64,000 bases of DNA, from the NCBI GenBank assembly GCA_019695185.1, contig JAIBAN010000027.1, positions 1 to 64,000 on the forward strand, given 5' to 3'. The notes beneath the pieces were generated by a model, which was not told the DNA's origin, did not search any database, and was given only the letters and a program-made list of their open reading frames with translations. This document shows, piece by piece, positions 1-8,441 of this stretch (within the stretch, counting starts at the first letter, position 1; each line of letters opens with the position of its first letter). Source of the DNA: Blastocatellia bacterium. Its GTDB lineage: Bacteria > Acidobacteriota > Blastocatellia > Chloracidobacteriales > Chloracidobacteriaceae. The position numbers and the translations under genes are program-made.

Positions 1-57
1 CAAGACTTCCAGGACTCCCAAGACTTCCAGGACTTCCAGGACTTCCAGGACTCCCCA
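1..57. repeat. Six 9-nt tandem units (GACTTCCAG family)
   Basis: Six contiguous 9-nt units (4-12, 13-21, 22-30, 31-39, 40-48, 49-57) read GACTTCCAG or the variants GACTCCCAA and GACTCCCCA. The array lies just beyond the stop codon of the leftward gene at 81. On that gene's coding strand it reads in the G-rich orientation, like the stop-side arms elsewhere in the window. Its partner arm would lie outside the window. Confidence 0.9.
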
Positions 58-80
58 GGTTTTCAAGATTTTCAGACGGA

Positions 81-1709
81 TTAGCTGATTTGAATCAGTT
101 GGTCAATCATATCTACCACAGATTCAGGCCGTTGGATATTCCAGACGCCGACTATGCCTTTTTGGTCGATTTCAAGGGTGTCTTCGACCATTTGAATGGC
201 CTCGGCTTCGACATTGACTCCAACATTCAGGAGATTGACGAGGAAGGGACGGTTGAAGCTTTTTCGGACGGATTTAACCAGGGAACGGAGGTAATTCATG
301 GCTGACCGCTGATGCAGGCTGACAAAGAAAATAAAACCCCAGATGTCACCCCGAAGCAATTGGACGACTTCCATCAGGCGATTCTCATCTTCCACATCAT
401 GCGCCGTCAGCAACAGGTCGGAACGCATGACAATCCGGGCCAATTCGTATTCAGGCAACGGGGGAATGGCCAAAGAAGTCCCCCGTTTAATAAACCCTGA
501 CTGAACGGCTGAGATATACCGCAAGGTGTCTGCCAATGCCCCCCGGTAGGCAGTTGGCAGCCCCAAGGTGATCAATTTGGCCCATTGGGCATCATTGCCA
601 AAAGTCGAGTTCAGCACATCAGCCATCAAAATGGTTTCCGCAGCACTGAAATATGGTTGCTCCGGCCTGATGCGCGGGGCCACCGCACCCAGATTGGGAA
701 GCGGAACTTCCGATAGTTCACCGGTTTCCTCGTCAATCACGGCTTTGGTTTGGGGAGGTGCAACCACGGTATCCAGCAAACCGGTGCGAATCATGTAGGA
801 TGTCAGAAACTTCAGCTTTTTAGCCAGTTTCGGGTTGGCGGCCACCACCTCTCGCAACGTATGCCGTCCGTCAAACAGGTCAAATAAGGCAATGGATTCC
901 GCCGAAGCCTCGCCCAAGGCGATTTTGATGCCCAGTTTGGCAGACTTGTCATAAACTGCATCAAGCGCAGGAAGGTTTTCGTCAAACAACAACAAATCCA
1001 CAATATCGGAGGCAATGTCTGGCGAATCCGCTGGCAGTGACAACTCCGACCAGTCACGGGAAACCCGCATGGCATGCATTTGCAATTCCTGCTGCACAAT
1101 GCCCAACAGGGATTCAGGTGAAATCGGCTTGGTCAGGGAAGACATCCCCAACCCATGCAATGCCCGGGACAAGGTGGCATCCGGCATCCGGGTCAGGGCA
1201 ATCACGGGTAAATCATCAATCGTGCGCAGGGTCCGAACCTGCTCGGCCACCGTCAATTCTCCTTCGCCGGGTTCCGTATCCAAAACCACCACGGAAGGTG
1301 AAACCTGTTGCAACACCTCCATAGCATGGTCAGTTGGTGCCACACTGACTTCATAGCCGGCCTGTTCCAGATAGGATTCGCAGGTTCCTGTCAGGTTCGG
1401 ATCACGGGAAATCAGCAGAATATGCCCCCTGGCACCGCTGCTTTCAGAGGAATCAAGCGCCCTGGCCGAGCGTTCTGCCCGTCCTTTGATGAGGCGATAC
1501 ACCCCTTCGCTCCAACTGGAAACAATATCCAAACCGTTTTCCGCCGGTTCGTGATTGACCTCGACACCCTCGATTTTACCGGCTGCAAAAAACACTTCAA
1601 TCCGGGTTGCTCCCCGCTCGCAGACCAAGGTTGAAACCGTTTCGTTTTGCGATAACAGGCGAATCAAACCGGCAATCGTTCCAGGTCGAATTGCTCCAAG
1701 TAAGGCCAT
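81..1709 (-). CDS. DUF4388 (PatA-type N-terminal) plus receiver-domain protein
   Basis: This 542-residue cytoplasmic signalling protein starts with a DUF4388-type domain (about residues 3-78), as found in gliding and twitching regulators of the PatA type. A response-regulator receiver domain follows at about 96-210. The phosphoacceptor is D144 (VVLDTEP), the switch threonine is about T173 (ALTRMP) and the conserved lysine is K194 (LTKPIS). The acidic pocket after strand 1 reads SRD, so one of the usual two acids is missing. The C-terminal 300 residues are helical and match no family I can name. A GAGAAG sequence sits 3 nt before the ATG. The gene is downstream of, and co-oriented with, a helix-hairpin-helix protein gene. 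A role in polarity or motility regulation is only inferred from the N-terminal domain. Confidence 0.8.
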   Translation of the reverse strand: MALLGAIRPGTIAGLIRLLSQNETVSTLVCERGATRIEVFFAAGKIEGVEVNHEPAENGLDIVSSWSEGVYRLIKGRAERSARALDSSESSGARGHILLISRDPNLTGTCESYLEQAGYEVSVAPTDHAMEVLQQVSPSVVVLDTEPGEGELTVAEQVRTLRTIDDLPVIALTRMPDATLSRALHGLGMSSLTKPISPESLLGIVQQELQMHAMRVSRDWSELSLPADSPDIASDIVDLLLFDENLPALDAVYDKSAKLGIKIALGEASAESIALFDLFDGRHTLREVVAANPKLAKKLKFLTSYMIRTGLLDTVVAPPQTKAVIDEETGELSEVPLPNLGAVAPRIRPEQPYFSAAETILMADVLNSTFGNDAQWAKLITLGLPTAYRGALADTLRYISAVQSGFIKRGTSLAIPPLPEYELARIVMRSDLLLTAHDVEDENRLMEVVQLLRGDIWGFIFFVSLHQRSAMNYLRSLVKSVRKSFNRPFLVNLLNVGVNVEAEAIQMVEDTLEIDQKGIVGVWNIQRPESVVDMIDQLIQIS

Positions 1710-1728
1710 ATGCTTCTCACTGAATTCA

Positions 1729-1832
1729 GAAAGTCTCGAGATTTCCGGGAGTTTTGAGGGGCAAAGTACCTTTTGTCACCCTTTCACGCCTGTACCCTTT
1801 CACCCCTTGGACTTCCCAGACTTTCAGGTCTT
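1729..1832. repeat. Paired inverted short-unit arrays, GAGTCT family
   Basis: The gap between two leftward genes holds a degenerate arm (about 1729-1757, AGTCTCGAGATTTCCGGGAG) and an inverted arm (about 1803-1832, GGACTTCCCAGACTTTC). Between them are CACCCTTTCAC-like units at 1776-1806. The same design (GACTCC arms with a TCACC-rich centre) recurs at 20365-20508 and 25998-26123. Confidence 0.65.
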
Positions 1833-1838
1833 GCCCTT

Positions 1839-3443
1839 CTATCTGACTTGAATGGGATGCTCTTCCAAAAACTCCTGCAAGCGCTCAATCCGTTTTTCAA
1901 AAACCAGATTTTTGATTTCCTGGATTAAATCCAACTCGCCCAACTCGGCCAATAAGACATTGACCTGCCACATCTTGCGTTGGCGTTCCTTGCGTGACTG
2001 TTTTTTTCCTTCCGAATTGGAGTTGCTGTACCAGTCTTCAATGGTTGCCTGTTTGAATAGAAACTGCTGGCGTTTCAAGTCATCAATCAATTCATGAAGA
2101 GCCAATAGGCGGTGTTCATTCTGGTCAGTAACCTGTTCCAACTGTCTGGTGGTGGTCTGATATTCCTGGAAGCGCTCCAAAATCCGTTCGGCCAGCCAGA
2201 GTTTGAGCCCGGCTGCAGCCGCCACATCGCTGGGGGAAGCCAGATAGTACAAGTCCAGACTGGTCATCCCAATGGCGAACAGTTTCTTGATGGTGCCCTG
2301 CCCCACACCTTTGACCTGTTTGAGCAGCGAGTTGATGATGATTCCTTCAGGCGAATCGGTCGTTTCGGGAATGCCAAAGGTTTGCGGCAGAAGTTCTTCC
2401 AAGTCAGCGTAGGATTTGAGGAGTTTGGCCTGCCAGTTGATTTTGATGGCCCGGTTGTCCGGTTCATTTTGAGCACTGGCCAGCAATTCATCAAAGTTCC
2501 GCAGCAACCGGCTCAGTTCGTAATATTCCATTGATTCAGAGGCACGGGCAATGCTCTGCACTGCCGGTCGGCAGATTTCCAACCACTCTTTGGAAACCTT
2601 GCCGCGCCGCAGTTCTGCCATAAATTCCTTGACCGGTTGCACATAGGCAGCGGCAATATTGGCAAACAGGTCTTTCAGGTCATCCGGGGTCTGGATGGCA
2701 AACTCACCTGTTGGCGGGCTGGTGGGAACACTGGCCAGCATGTCGGCGGCCTGCACTTCTGACAGCTCATGATCAAAGGTGCCGGTTGAAAACCCAATAA
2801 AACTGTTTTCTTCTTTGAGCGCTGTATCAAAAGCGTCATCCAGCCCGCCAATCACATCCTCAAAAAAGTCTTCGCCCAGAGCCAGTTCGTCAAAGGGGTC
2901 ATCATCGACAGCAAAAAGTGGTTCCTGGGGTTCCGGGCTTGGGGCAGGTGCCAGGGTTGAAGGTCCCTGGGCAACTGAAGCCGATATCGAACCTTGACTT
3001 AGCAGCTCCCGCAAATGGTGGGTGATACGGTGAATCTGCGTCAAATCAAAGGGAACTTCCAGGTTGTTCAGGCTTTTCACCACGCCTTCAAAACAAGAAG
3101 TGGCATGCGTCGAGGCTTCCAGCACTTCTGTTGGATTGGAAACCTGTTGGGTAGCCAGACGCAAGGCTGAATATTGCAGCAATTCAGCCAAGTCAGAGAG
3201 TCCCTCCACACTGGCTGCCAAATGAAACGTTGCCCAAGGCACCAGCTCACCATCCATGGTGTAGAGGCTTTTTCTCAACACATACACCGCTTCGTTGATT
3301 TCTTCGCTATGCTGGCAGATGGCTTCACAATAAGTCGCCGCCTTCCCCGGAGACCGGCGCAACCGGTCAAAGTAGAGCTTGAGCAAAGTGGTGCTGTCTT
3401 CAATATTGACGATAAACGTTTCGATTGTATTGAGTTGATCCAT
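1839..3443 (-). CDS. Helix-hairpin-helix protein of unknown function
   Basis: The protein has 534 residues from the chosen start (MDQLNTIETF). An upstream in-frame ATG at 3512 would add 23 unconvincing residues. The N-terminal 160 residues are helical. Residues about 160-260 form an acidic, Pro-rich linker. Residues about 373-426 form a helix-hairpin-helix module with the signature VKGVGQGTIKKLFAIG. A charged, probably coiled-coil C-terminus follows. HhH modules often bind DNA without sequence specificity but also serve as protein-interaction folds, so the role is open. A second protein of similar architecture lies at 42497-43942. Both sit in leftward clusters near regulatory genes. Confidence 0.75.
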   Translation of the reverse strand: MDQLNTIETFIVNIEDSTTLLKLYFDRLRRSPGKAATYCEAICQHSEEINEAVYVLRKSLYTMDGELVPWATFHLAASVEGLSDLAELLQYSALRLATQQVSNPTEVLEASTHATSCFEGVVKSLNNLEVPFDLTQIHRITHHLRELLSQGSISASVAQGPSTLAPAPSPEPQEPLFAVDDDPFDELALGEDFFEDVIGGLDDAFDTALKEENSFIGFSTGTFDHELSEVQAADMLASVPTSPPTGEFAIQTPDDLKDLFANIAAAYVQPVKEFMAELRRGKVSKEWLEICRPAVQSIARASESMEYYELSRLLRNFDELLASAQNEPDNRAIKINWQAKLLKSYADLEELLPQTFGIPETTDSPEGIIINSLLKQVKGVGQGTIKKLFAIGMTSLDLYYLASPSDVAAAAGLKLWLAERILERFQEYQTTTRQLEQVTDQNEHRLLALHELIDDLKRQQFLFKQATIEDWYSNSNSEGKKQSRKERQRKMWQVNVLLAELGELDLIQEIKNLVFEKRIERLQEFLEEHPIQVR

Positions 3444-3652
3444 AGCGACCCGGAAGGCAAGCCTACCCAAACAGTTTGTTTTTGAAGCAGTTGGACGCCA
3501 GACAAGGCACACATGCAGCGGTTTCTGAAACCGGTCCCGAAAGCATAAATGACAAGGGAAACAGCTAGTTGGAAAAGCGGGAAAGCAATGTCCGGACAGA
3601 TTCGCACTCTAGCACAGGTTGCTTGCAATTGTGGAGCGGATTTGAATTTTCC

Positions 3653-3806
3653 AGGACTGAGCGCCGAGGACGAGGAACAGAGGATTATGTGACGGCTGAG
3701 GACTGAGTTTTGGGCAGGTGGGAACAAACATTTCAGCCTGTGCGTGGACGGCGGATGGGACAGGCGGTCTTTTAAACTCAGTCCTCAGTCCTCAATTCTC
3801 AGTCCT
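3653..3806. repeat. Paired inverted heptad arrays, GGACTGA family
   Basis: The left part (3653-3710) contains GGACTGA-like units, ending in GAGGACTGAGTTT. The right arm (3775-3806) contains TCAGTCC units plus one TCAATTC unit. The first heptad of the right arm supplies the TGA stop codon of the leftward gene at 3799 (codons GAC TGA). The 3444-3652 stretch next to it holds no gene that I can see. Confidence 0.85.
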
Positions 3807-4131
3807 GTATCAGATTGTCCGGAACCTCGACTTCAAGGCGGAGCATGGCAGTACTGTAGGTTTTGCCTTGGGCATCGGTTTTAAGCGAAAGCGTTCCGCC
3901 TCCACCCAAAGAATGGTGCAGCAAAAAATTTAAGGCCCCCAGATTGGGGAGTTCAAATCGTTCCACCTCCCCCAGGCAAATTCCGGTAAAGTGCGCTTTG
4001 ACGCGAGTGACAGTCAGTTGGTCCACCAGAACCGGATACCATTCCGGTCGCAAGGCAATGACACCAACGTTGGCCGTGTCGCCTTTGTCACCGGAACGGG
4101 CATGGGCGATTTTGTAAAGAGGTAGTTTCAT
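3799..4131 (-). CDS. Stand-alone AtuA-like C-terminal (ferredoxin-fold) protein
   Basis: This 110-residue protein matches the C-terminal domain of AtuA/DUF1446 proteins (acyclic terpene utilisation). The typical opening is visible, YKIAHARSGDKGDTANVGVIA, and so is the glycine-rich LHHSLGGGGTLSL segment. In canonical AtuA this domain follows a larger N-terminal domain, whereas here it is encoded alone. A GGAG Shine-Dalgarno lies 6 nt before the ATG. The gene is 20 nt downstream of a small gene of unknown function. In some lineages the AtuA C-terminal domain is an independent gene, so this need not be a truncation. Confidence 0.8.
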   Translation of the reverse strand: MKLPLYKIAHARSGDKGDTANVGVIALRPEWYPVLVDQLTVTRVKAHFTGICLGEVERFELPNLGALNFLLHHSLGGGGTLSLKTDAQGKTYSTAMLRLEVEVPDNLIQD

Positions 4132-4151
4132 AATGGTCTCCGGGTTGGTTG

Positions 4152-4454
4152 TTATTTTTGACGCCGAATAAGTCGTTGAAAAAAGTCCGCCACCGTTTCA
4201 AAGGAACCACTTATGACTGGTTGGGGAACTGCGTCCGGCACGGAAAGCTGTCCGGTTTGAGCGGCGGAGGGGATTTCCACCTGAGGAGGTTCTTCCTGCA
4301 ACAACAAGACGGTTTCCCGGTTTTTGGGTCGGTGGATCCCCTCCAAAACCGGTTCCAGGTTCACCCGGTCCGCCGGTGGCACACGACTGGTCCCTTGTAA
4401 ATCCCGCAGCAACCGGGCTGCTTCCAATGTTTCAAAATATGCTTTTCCTGCCAT
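4152..4454 (-). CDS. Hypothetical 100-residue protein
   Basis: A short, soluble, proline-rich protein without recognisable domain, signal peptide or membrane segment. The N-terminus (MAGKAYFETLEAARLL) and the C-terminus (FETVADFFQRLIRRQK) look helical, with a Pro/Val/Glu-rich middle. It sits between a V4R-like gene (31 nt upstream) and the AtuA-like gene (20 nt downstream) on the same strand. The tight spacing suggests a three-gene transcription unit. The function is unknown. Confidence 0.6.
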   Translation of the reverse strand: MAGKAYFETLEAARLLRDLQGTSRVPPADRVNLEPVLEGIHRPKNRETVLLLQEEPPQVEIPSAAQTGQLSVPDAVPQPVISGSFETVADFFQRLIRRQK

Positions 4455-4485
4455 AGTTTATTGCCTTGAGTGTGAGGAATCGGGG

Positions 4486-5145
4486 CTACCTGGGTTCAAG
4501 GGTCAGAGCCGCCAAATTTTCCAGAAGGGTGACCAGCGGCATGCCGGCCTGTTTCCACTCGGACACAATTTCAATCGTTTCCGGACTGGCCAGCAAATAC
4601 CGGACCGGCTCCTCCTCGGCAGCTCTTCCCAATTCCAGGCTTGCAATTTCAAATCCAGCGGCAGTACTAAAAAAACTGCTGAAAAATCCGGCATAAAAAG
4701 CCTGAATCCGGTTGAGTGGCCCAGTTGGGCCTCCCGGTAAAACCGCCGGAGCGTCAAGCAGGACAAAAACCTGACCGTATTCTTCGCGCAACCAGAAATT
4801 TCCCCAACCTGTCGCCGAGAAATCACGGGCGCATAAACTGGCAAACAGTTTATACGGCATCCGCTGGACATCTGGGAACCCCAGGGTTGTCACAAAATCA
4901 CGGGCAAATTGGGCGCAATATCCCTGCCCCCAAGCTTGACCCGTATGAAACAAAACCTGATCGGCATCCCGTTCCAAAAGCTGCCCCAACACATTGCCCA
5001 AAGCAGTCAGCATTTCCGTGCCCACCACCATCATCCGGACCCCTTCGTGAGAATACAGCGTTCCGGCATCAAGATCGTGGGAAACGGGGCCATGCGATTT
5101 TGTGGAAGGCGCAGATCGCAACAGGGGTCCTGGTTCAGCCGTCAT
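4486..5145 (-). CDS. V4R-like domain protein lacking the cysteines
   Basis: The protein has 219 residues. The start at MTAEPGPLLR is preceded by AGGGAAAG. An in-frame extension to 5214 merely translates the GAATTGA heptad array (peptide SQFSILNSQF) and is rejected. The second half has the V4R (4-vinyl reductase type ligand-binding) pattern IQAFYAGFFSSFFSTAAGFEIASLEL. The two cysteines usual at the end of the fold are replaced, with LELGRAAEEEPVRYLL in place of a Cys-x(n)-G-x-x-C motif. It is a diverged relative of the next upstream gene (5300-5938), which keeps them. A small-molecule or metal sensor role is inferred for the family. Loss of cysteines suggests this copy does not bind metal. Confidence 0.65.
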   Translation of the reverse strand: MTAEPGPLLRSAPSTKSHGPVSHDLDAGTLYSHEGVRMMVVGTEMLTALGNVLGQLLERDADQVLFHTGQAWGQGYCAQFARDFVTTLGFPDVQRMPYKLFASLCARDFSATGWGNFWLREEYGQVFVLLDAPAVLPGGPTGPLNRIQAFYAGFFSSFFSTAAGFEIASLELGRAAEEEPVRYLLASPETIEIVSEWKQAGMPLVTLLENLAALTLEPR

Positions 5146-5164
5146 AGTCTTTCCCTTTTGTCTG

Positions 5165-5304
5165 AATTGAGAATTGAGAATTGAGAATTGAGAATTTTGG
5201 AACTGAGAAATCAATCAAGCTGAGGTAGTGATCTTCAGCCAAAATCAATTCGGTCAACAATCACCCCATCTTGAGTTCTCAATTCCCAATGCTCAATTCT
5301 CAAG
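5165..5304. repeat. Paired inverted heptad arrays, GAATTGA family
   Basis: The left arm (5165-5196) has about four GAATTGA units and the right arm (5271-5304) has three degenerate TCAATTC units. They flank about 75 nt of unique sequence. The TGA stop of the upstream V4R gene is directly followed by the GAATTGA unit on its coding strand. Confidence 0.9.
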
Positions 5305-5938
5305 ATTGGTTGTTTTGTTGCAGGATCCGCAGAATGGACTCATAGGATGCCCCTTGGGCCTGCAAATTCCGTACTGATTCAATCATTGGGGCCCCTCCCT
5401 GTAAAAATCGGCAGGAGGAAGCTCCATGCGCCAGACAGAACAATTCAATACATTCCAGATGGGTTCCTGACAGACGCGAAAAAATCCCCGCAAAAATCCC
5501 GGCAAACACATGGTCGGCTGGTTCCTGAGTTTCACCCAGCATCTGAGCTATCGGGGAATTATAAAGGTTGATGAATATCTGGCCATGTGCCTGAACCAGT
5601 TCCACATGTCCCCAACCACGTTCGGCCCAAATCTCGTCGCAGGTTTTGACAAAATCCCGGACGGAAAGTTCTGCAATACTGCGGATTCCAGGACGCCGCA
5701 TCTCAATCCGTGCAGCAATCGGGCTGAAAAGCTGTTCGCCCCAGGACCGGCCAAAACTGTAGAGCATCTCGGCGGCTTTGGGTCCCCACTGGTCCCGAAA
5801 AGCGGTGTGCAACGCCCGGACCGGGTCTTCCGTCATGAGAAACACCCGTTCGTGACGATGGTCGTGGAGCATTCCGCGCTCCTGGTCACGCTTCAAATGT
5901 TCGATGGAGAGTGGGGTTTGAGTCAAAAATGAGTTCAT
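5300..5938 (-). CDS. V4R-domain protein
   Basis: The protein has 212 residues from MNSFLTQTPL. Upstream in-frame codons to 6040 overlap the purF stop region and are not convincing. The C-terminal half follows the V4R ligand-binding pattern: HVFAGIFAGIFSRLSG, then ECIELFCLAHGASSCRFL with both conserved cysteines. V4R domains occur in BchJ-type proteins and in regulators that sense hydrocarbons, and they are thought to bind small molecules. No DNA-binding or catalytic partner domain is fused. It is paralogous to 4486-5145 and co-oriented with it, which suggests a paired or heteromeric function. Confidence 0.7.
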   Translation of the reverse strand: MNSFLTQTPLSIEHLKRDQERGMLHDHRHERVFLMTEDPVRALHTAFRDQWGPKAAEMLYSFGRSWGEQLFSPIAARIEMRRPGIRSIAELSVRDFVKTCDEIWAERGWGHVELVQAHGQIFINLYNSPIAQMLGETQEPADHVFAGIFAGIFSRLSGTHLECIELFCLAHGASSCRFLQGGAPMIESVRNLQAQGASYESILRILQQNNQS

Positions 5939-6040
5939 AAAATCTGTATGTCGGCGATTTGAGGCTGTGGGTTGGGACCGGATGATATTACAAAAACAGA
6001 TGGGGAGGGAACACCTCACAACCAATTCGGTACCCGGCAA

Positions 6041-7426
6041 TCAACTTACATCCGGACGCTGGTGGGGAACTTCCAGCGGGTATCGCCCTGTGTAACAGGC
6101 GGTACAAAAATGCAGACCTTCATCGGCTCCGCACGCCAACAGCAAACCCTCATGACTCAGGTACCCCAAACTGTCAGCATTGATGAAGGTCCGGATTTCC
6201 TCAAGTGTCGAGTTGGCAGCAATCAATTCCTTATGAGTCGGTGTGTCCACCCCGTAATAGCAGGGTGAAATTGTGGGCGGACAACTGATTCGCAGGTGAA
6301 CTTCGGTTGCACCGGCCCGCCGCACCATTTCGACAATCTTGCGGCTGGTGGTTCCCCGCACAATTGAATCATCCACCAGAATCACCCGCTTCCCCTCAAT
6401 CAAATCACGCACGGGATTCAATTTGACCTTGACGCCGAAATGGCGAATTGACTGTTGTGGTTCAATAAAGGTGCGTCCCACATAATGATTGCGGACCAAG
6501 CCAAAACGGAAATTGATTTTTGACTGGGAAGAATATCCAATTGCGGCAGCCACTCCCGAGTCAGGAATGGGAACCACAATGTCGGCTTCAACCGGATGCT
6601 CCAATGCCAGCCGTTTCCCCATTTTGTGACGGCTTTTATTGACACTGCGGCCAAAAACCCGGCTGTCAGGCCGTGAAAAATAGACATGCTCAAAGATACA
6701 ATAGGCTGATTCGCGGGCCGGCAGGGGAAATTCCGTATGCAGACCGTCTTTGTCAACCACAATCACCTCTCCCGGCTGGACCTCCCGCACATAGGTGGCT
6801 CCAATCAGGTCAAAAGCACAGGTTTCCGAGGCTATCACCCAACGTCCGTCAAGTTCACCCAGGCACATCGGGCGAAAACCCCGCACATCCCGCACCGCAA
6901 TCAGACCTTCGGGCGTCAAAATTAAAATTGAATAGGCTCCCTCAATCGTCCGAAAGGTTTCAACCACTGCGGTATAAAGTGAATCACAGCGGGAGCGGGC
7001 CAGTTTATGGAGGACCACTTCCGTGTCACTGGTGGATGAAAAAATCGCCCCCTCGGCTTCCAGTTCTTTCCGCAAGGCATCAGCAAAGGGAAGGTTTCCA
7101 TTGTGGCAGATGGCGATTTCGCCCCGATGGCATTTGATCGAAAAGGGCTGGGCCTCGTTCAGACTGACATCGCCGGCGGTTGAATAACGGACATGGCCGA
7201 TAGCCGATGGTCCAGGTAACCGACGGAAAACCTCTTCGGTAAAAACCTCGCTGACATGACCCATTCCCCGCTCACTGAACAATTTTTTTCCATCGGTGGA
7301 AACAATGCCGGTTGACTCCTGTCCCCGATGTTGGAGGGAATAGAGGCCCAAATAGGTCAGGCGCGCCGCTTCGGGATGGTTCCAAATTCCAAAAACGCCG
7401 CACTCATCATGAAACTTATCAAACAT
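6041..7426 (-). CDS. purF: Amidophosphoribosyltransferase
   Basis: This enzyme performs the first committed step of purine synthesis: PRPP plus glutamine gives 5-phosphoribosylamine. The 461-residue length is normal. Cys9 (DECGVFGIW) is the glutaminase nucleophile after a short propeptide. The type-II glutaminase signature LQHRGQESTGI is present, and the PRPP loop VILVDDSIVRGTTS is at about residue 350. The C-terminal cysteines (ACGADEGLHFCTACYTGRYP) resemble those of the Bacillus-type [4Fe-4S] enzymes. No strong Shine-Dalgarno is visible. No other pur gene is nearby. Confidence 0.97.
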   Translation of the reverse strand: MFDKFHDECGVFGIWNHPEAARLTYLGLYSLQHRGQESTGIVSTDGKKLFSERGMGHVSEVFTEEVFRRLPGPSAIGHVRYSTAGDVSLNEAQPFSIKCHRGEIAICHNGNLPFADALRKELEAEGAIFSSTSDTEVVLHKLARSRCDSLYTAVVETFRTIEGAYSILILTPEGLIAVRDVRGFRPMCLGELDGRWVIASETCAFDLIGATYVREVQPGEVIVVDKDGLHTEFPLPARESAYCIFEHVYFSRPDSRVFGRSVNKSRHKMGKRLALEHPVEADIVVPIPDSGVAAAIGYSSQSKINFRFGLVRNHYVGRTFIEPQQSIRHFGVKVKLNPVRDLIEGKRVILVDDSIVRGTTSRKIVEMVRRAGATEVHLRISCPPTISPCYYGVDTPTHKELIAANSTLEEIRTFINADSLGYLSHEGLLLACGADEGLHFCTACYTGRYPLEVPHQRPDVS

Positions 7427-7448
7427 AGGATTGAGTTTGGGGGTTTGA

Positions 7449-7560
7449 ATTGCGGGTTTTGAGTTGCAGGCACGATTCTTTGCAATCTATTTGCCACTTC
7501 AGACCACACACCGCTTCGGTGGCTGCGCGTCAGAACTCAAAACTCACTTCTCAAAATTGA
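7449..7560. repeat. Paired inverted heptad arrays, TTTTGAG family (short)
   Basis: A short left arm (about 7449-7472, GCGGGTTTTGAGTTGC) faces a right arm (7531-7560, CAGAACTCAAAACTCAC plus TCTCAAAATTG). It lies between purF and the small gene at 7564, with the right arm directly after that gene's stop. Confidence 0.7.
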
Positions 7561-7563
7561 TCT

Positions 7564-7734
7564 TCAGGGAAAAAGATACATGAGCCAGGCAATGACCATG
7601 CCGATACCAACAAACGAGGCAAAGACCCGCATTCCATAAAAGAGACATTTTTTCGGATGCCTTATATCGCCACTGATTCCGGCAAACACCGCCGAAACAA
7701 AAAAGGCGAAAAGAACCATGGCTAAGAGGTGCAT
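7564..7734 (-). CDS. Small two-helix membrane protein (56 residues)
   Basis: An uninterrupted leftward frame encodes 56 residues. It starts MHLLAMVLFAFFVSAVFAG and ends with a second hydrophobic stretch, VFASFVGIGMVIAWLMYLF, before TGA. A short basic loop (DIRHPKKC) lies between the two helices, a typical layout for a small integral membrane protein. It fills the gap exactly between two inverted heptad arrays, as true genes here do. No family is recognised. The neighbouring gene 7888-8301 also encodes a small membrane protein. Confidence 0.65.
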   Translation of the reverse strand: MHLLAMVLFAFFVSAVFAGISGDIRHPKKCLFYGMRVFASFVGIGMVIAWLMYLFP

Positions 7735-7748
7735 AATTTTTTTGGATG

Positions 7749-7880
7749 CTGGGTTCAGGAGTTCAGGGGTTCAGGGGTTTATGATTTATGATTTTTGATC
7801 TGAAGTCCAGTTTGTATCTGAAGGTTCCGGTCTTTGAAACTCTGAACCTAAACCCTGAGTCCTCGACCCTGAACCCAGAA
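7749..7880. repeat. Paired inverted heptad arrays, GGGTTCA family
   Basis: The left arm (7749-7780) has GGGTTCAGGAGTTCAGG-type units. The right arm (7837-7880) has TGAACCTAAACCCTGAG-type units. A second short motif, TTATGATTTATGATTTTTGAT, adjoins the left arm inside the spacer. The arms fill the gap between the 56-residue gene and the DUF6677 gene. Confidence 0.85.
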
Positions 7881-7887
7881 TTGATTC

Positions 7888-8301
7888 TTATGGCTTGCGC
7901 CCGGAAGCAATGTCGAATGCGTCCAGAACCACCAGATAATTCAACAGACCGGCGACTGCGATAAAATTGTTGCCGTATTCAAATGTGGTTAACACTGGCT
8001 GGACTTTTTGCCCAACATTTAAAAGAAACAACAGCGGGTACAATAAGCCAATTCCCAGGTCGCTGGTAAAAAACAATGGCGAAAGCCGGTCTGAATCGGT
8101 CGGCAAATACAAGTGACCATTCATGAGCAACCCGACCAGCGTCATGCCATAAATACAAACGGCAAACAACACTCCGCGTCCGTAACGTCCCAGGACCACA
8201 TGCCCAGCTCCAGGAGCCAAAAACCCGGCGACGCAGGCCATCAGCCGTTTCATCCCATCCACTGGTTTCAATTGTATTTCCGGTTTGGTGTTTTCTGTCA
8301 T
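7888..8301 (-). CDS. DUF6677-type membrane protein
   Basis: The 137-residue protein has an N-terminal soluble stretch and hydrophobic segments at about residues 19-35 (LMACVAGFLAPGAGHVVLG), 44-62, 85-95 and 110-125. The GFLAPGAGHVVLGRYGRG motif and the GHLYLP segment match the DUF6677 family as I know it, which is common in Acidobacteriota. The function is unknown. It is co-oriented with nrnA upstream and separated from it by a heptad-array gap. Confidence 0.7.
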   Translation of the reverse strand: MTENTKPEIQLKPVDGMKRLMACVAGFLAPGAGHVVLGRYGRGVLFAVCIYGMTLVGLLMNGHLYLPTDSDRLSPLFFTSDLGIGLLYPLLFLLNVGQKVQPVLTTFEYGNNFIAVAGLLNYLVVLDAFDIASGRKP

Positions 8302-8306
8302 TTCTA

Positions 8307-8434
8307 TTCAGGGTCTGGAGTTCAGGGTTCAGGGTTTTGTTTAAACCAGCTTTGAAGTAGTTGACCTTAATTTGACAACCTGTATTGCAACTTCTTGGGG
8401 TTGGTTTTTGCCCTTGGCCCCTGAACCCTGAACG
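8307..8434. repeat. Paired inverted heptad arrays, GGGTTCA family
   Basis: The left arm (8307-8338) reads CAGGGTCTGGAGTTCAGGG and onward. The right arm (8418-8434) reads CCCCTGAACCCTGAACG. The spacer is about 80 nt. The right arm starts 7 nt beyond the nrnA stop codon. Confidence 0.85.
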
Positions 8435-8441
8435 CTGTGTT

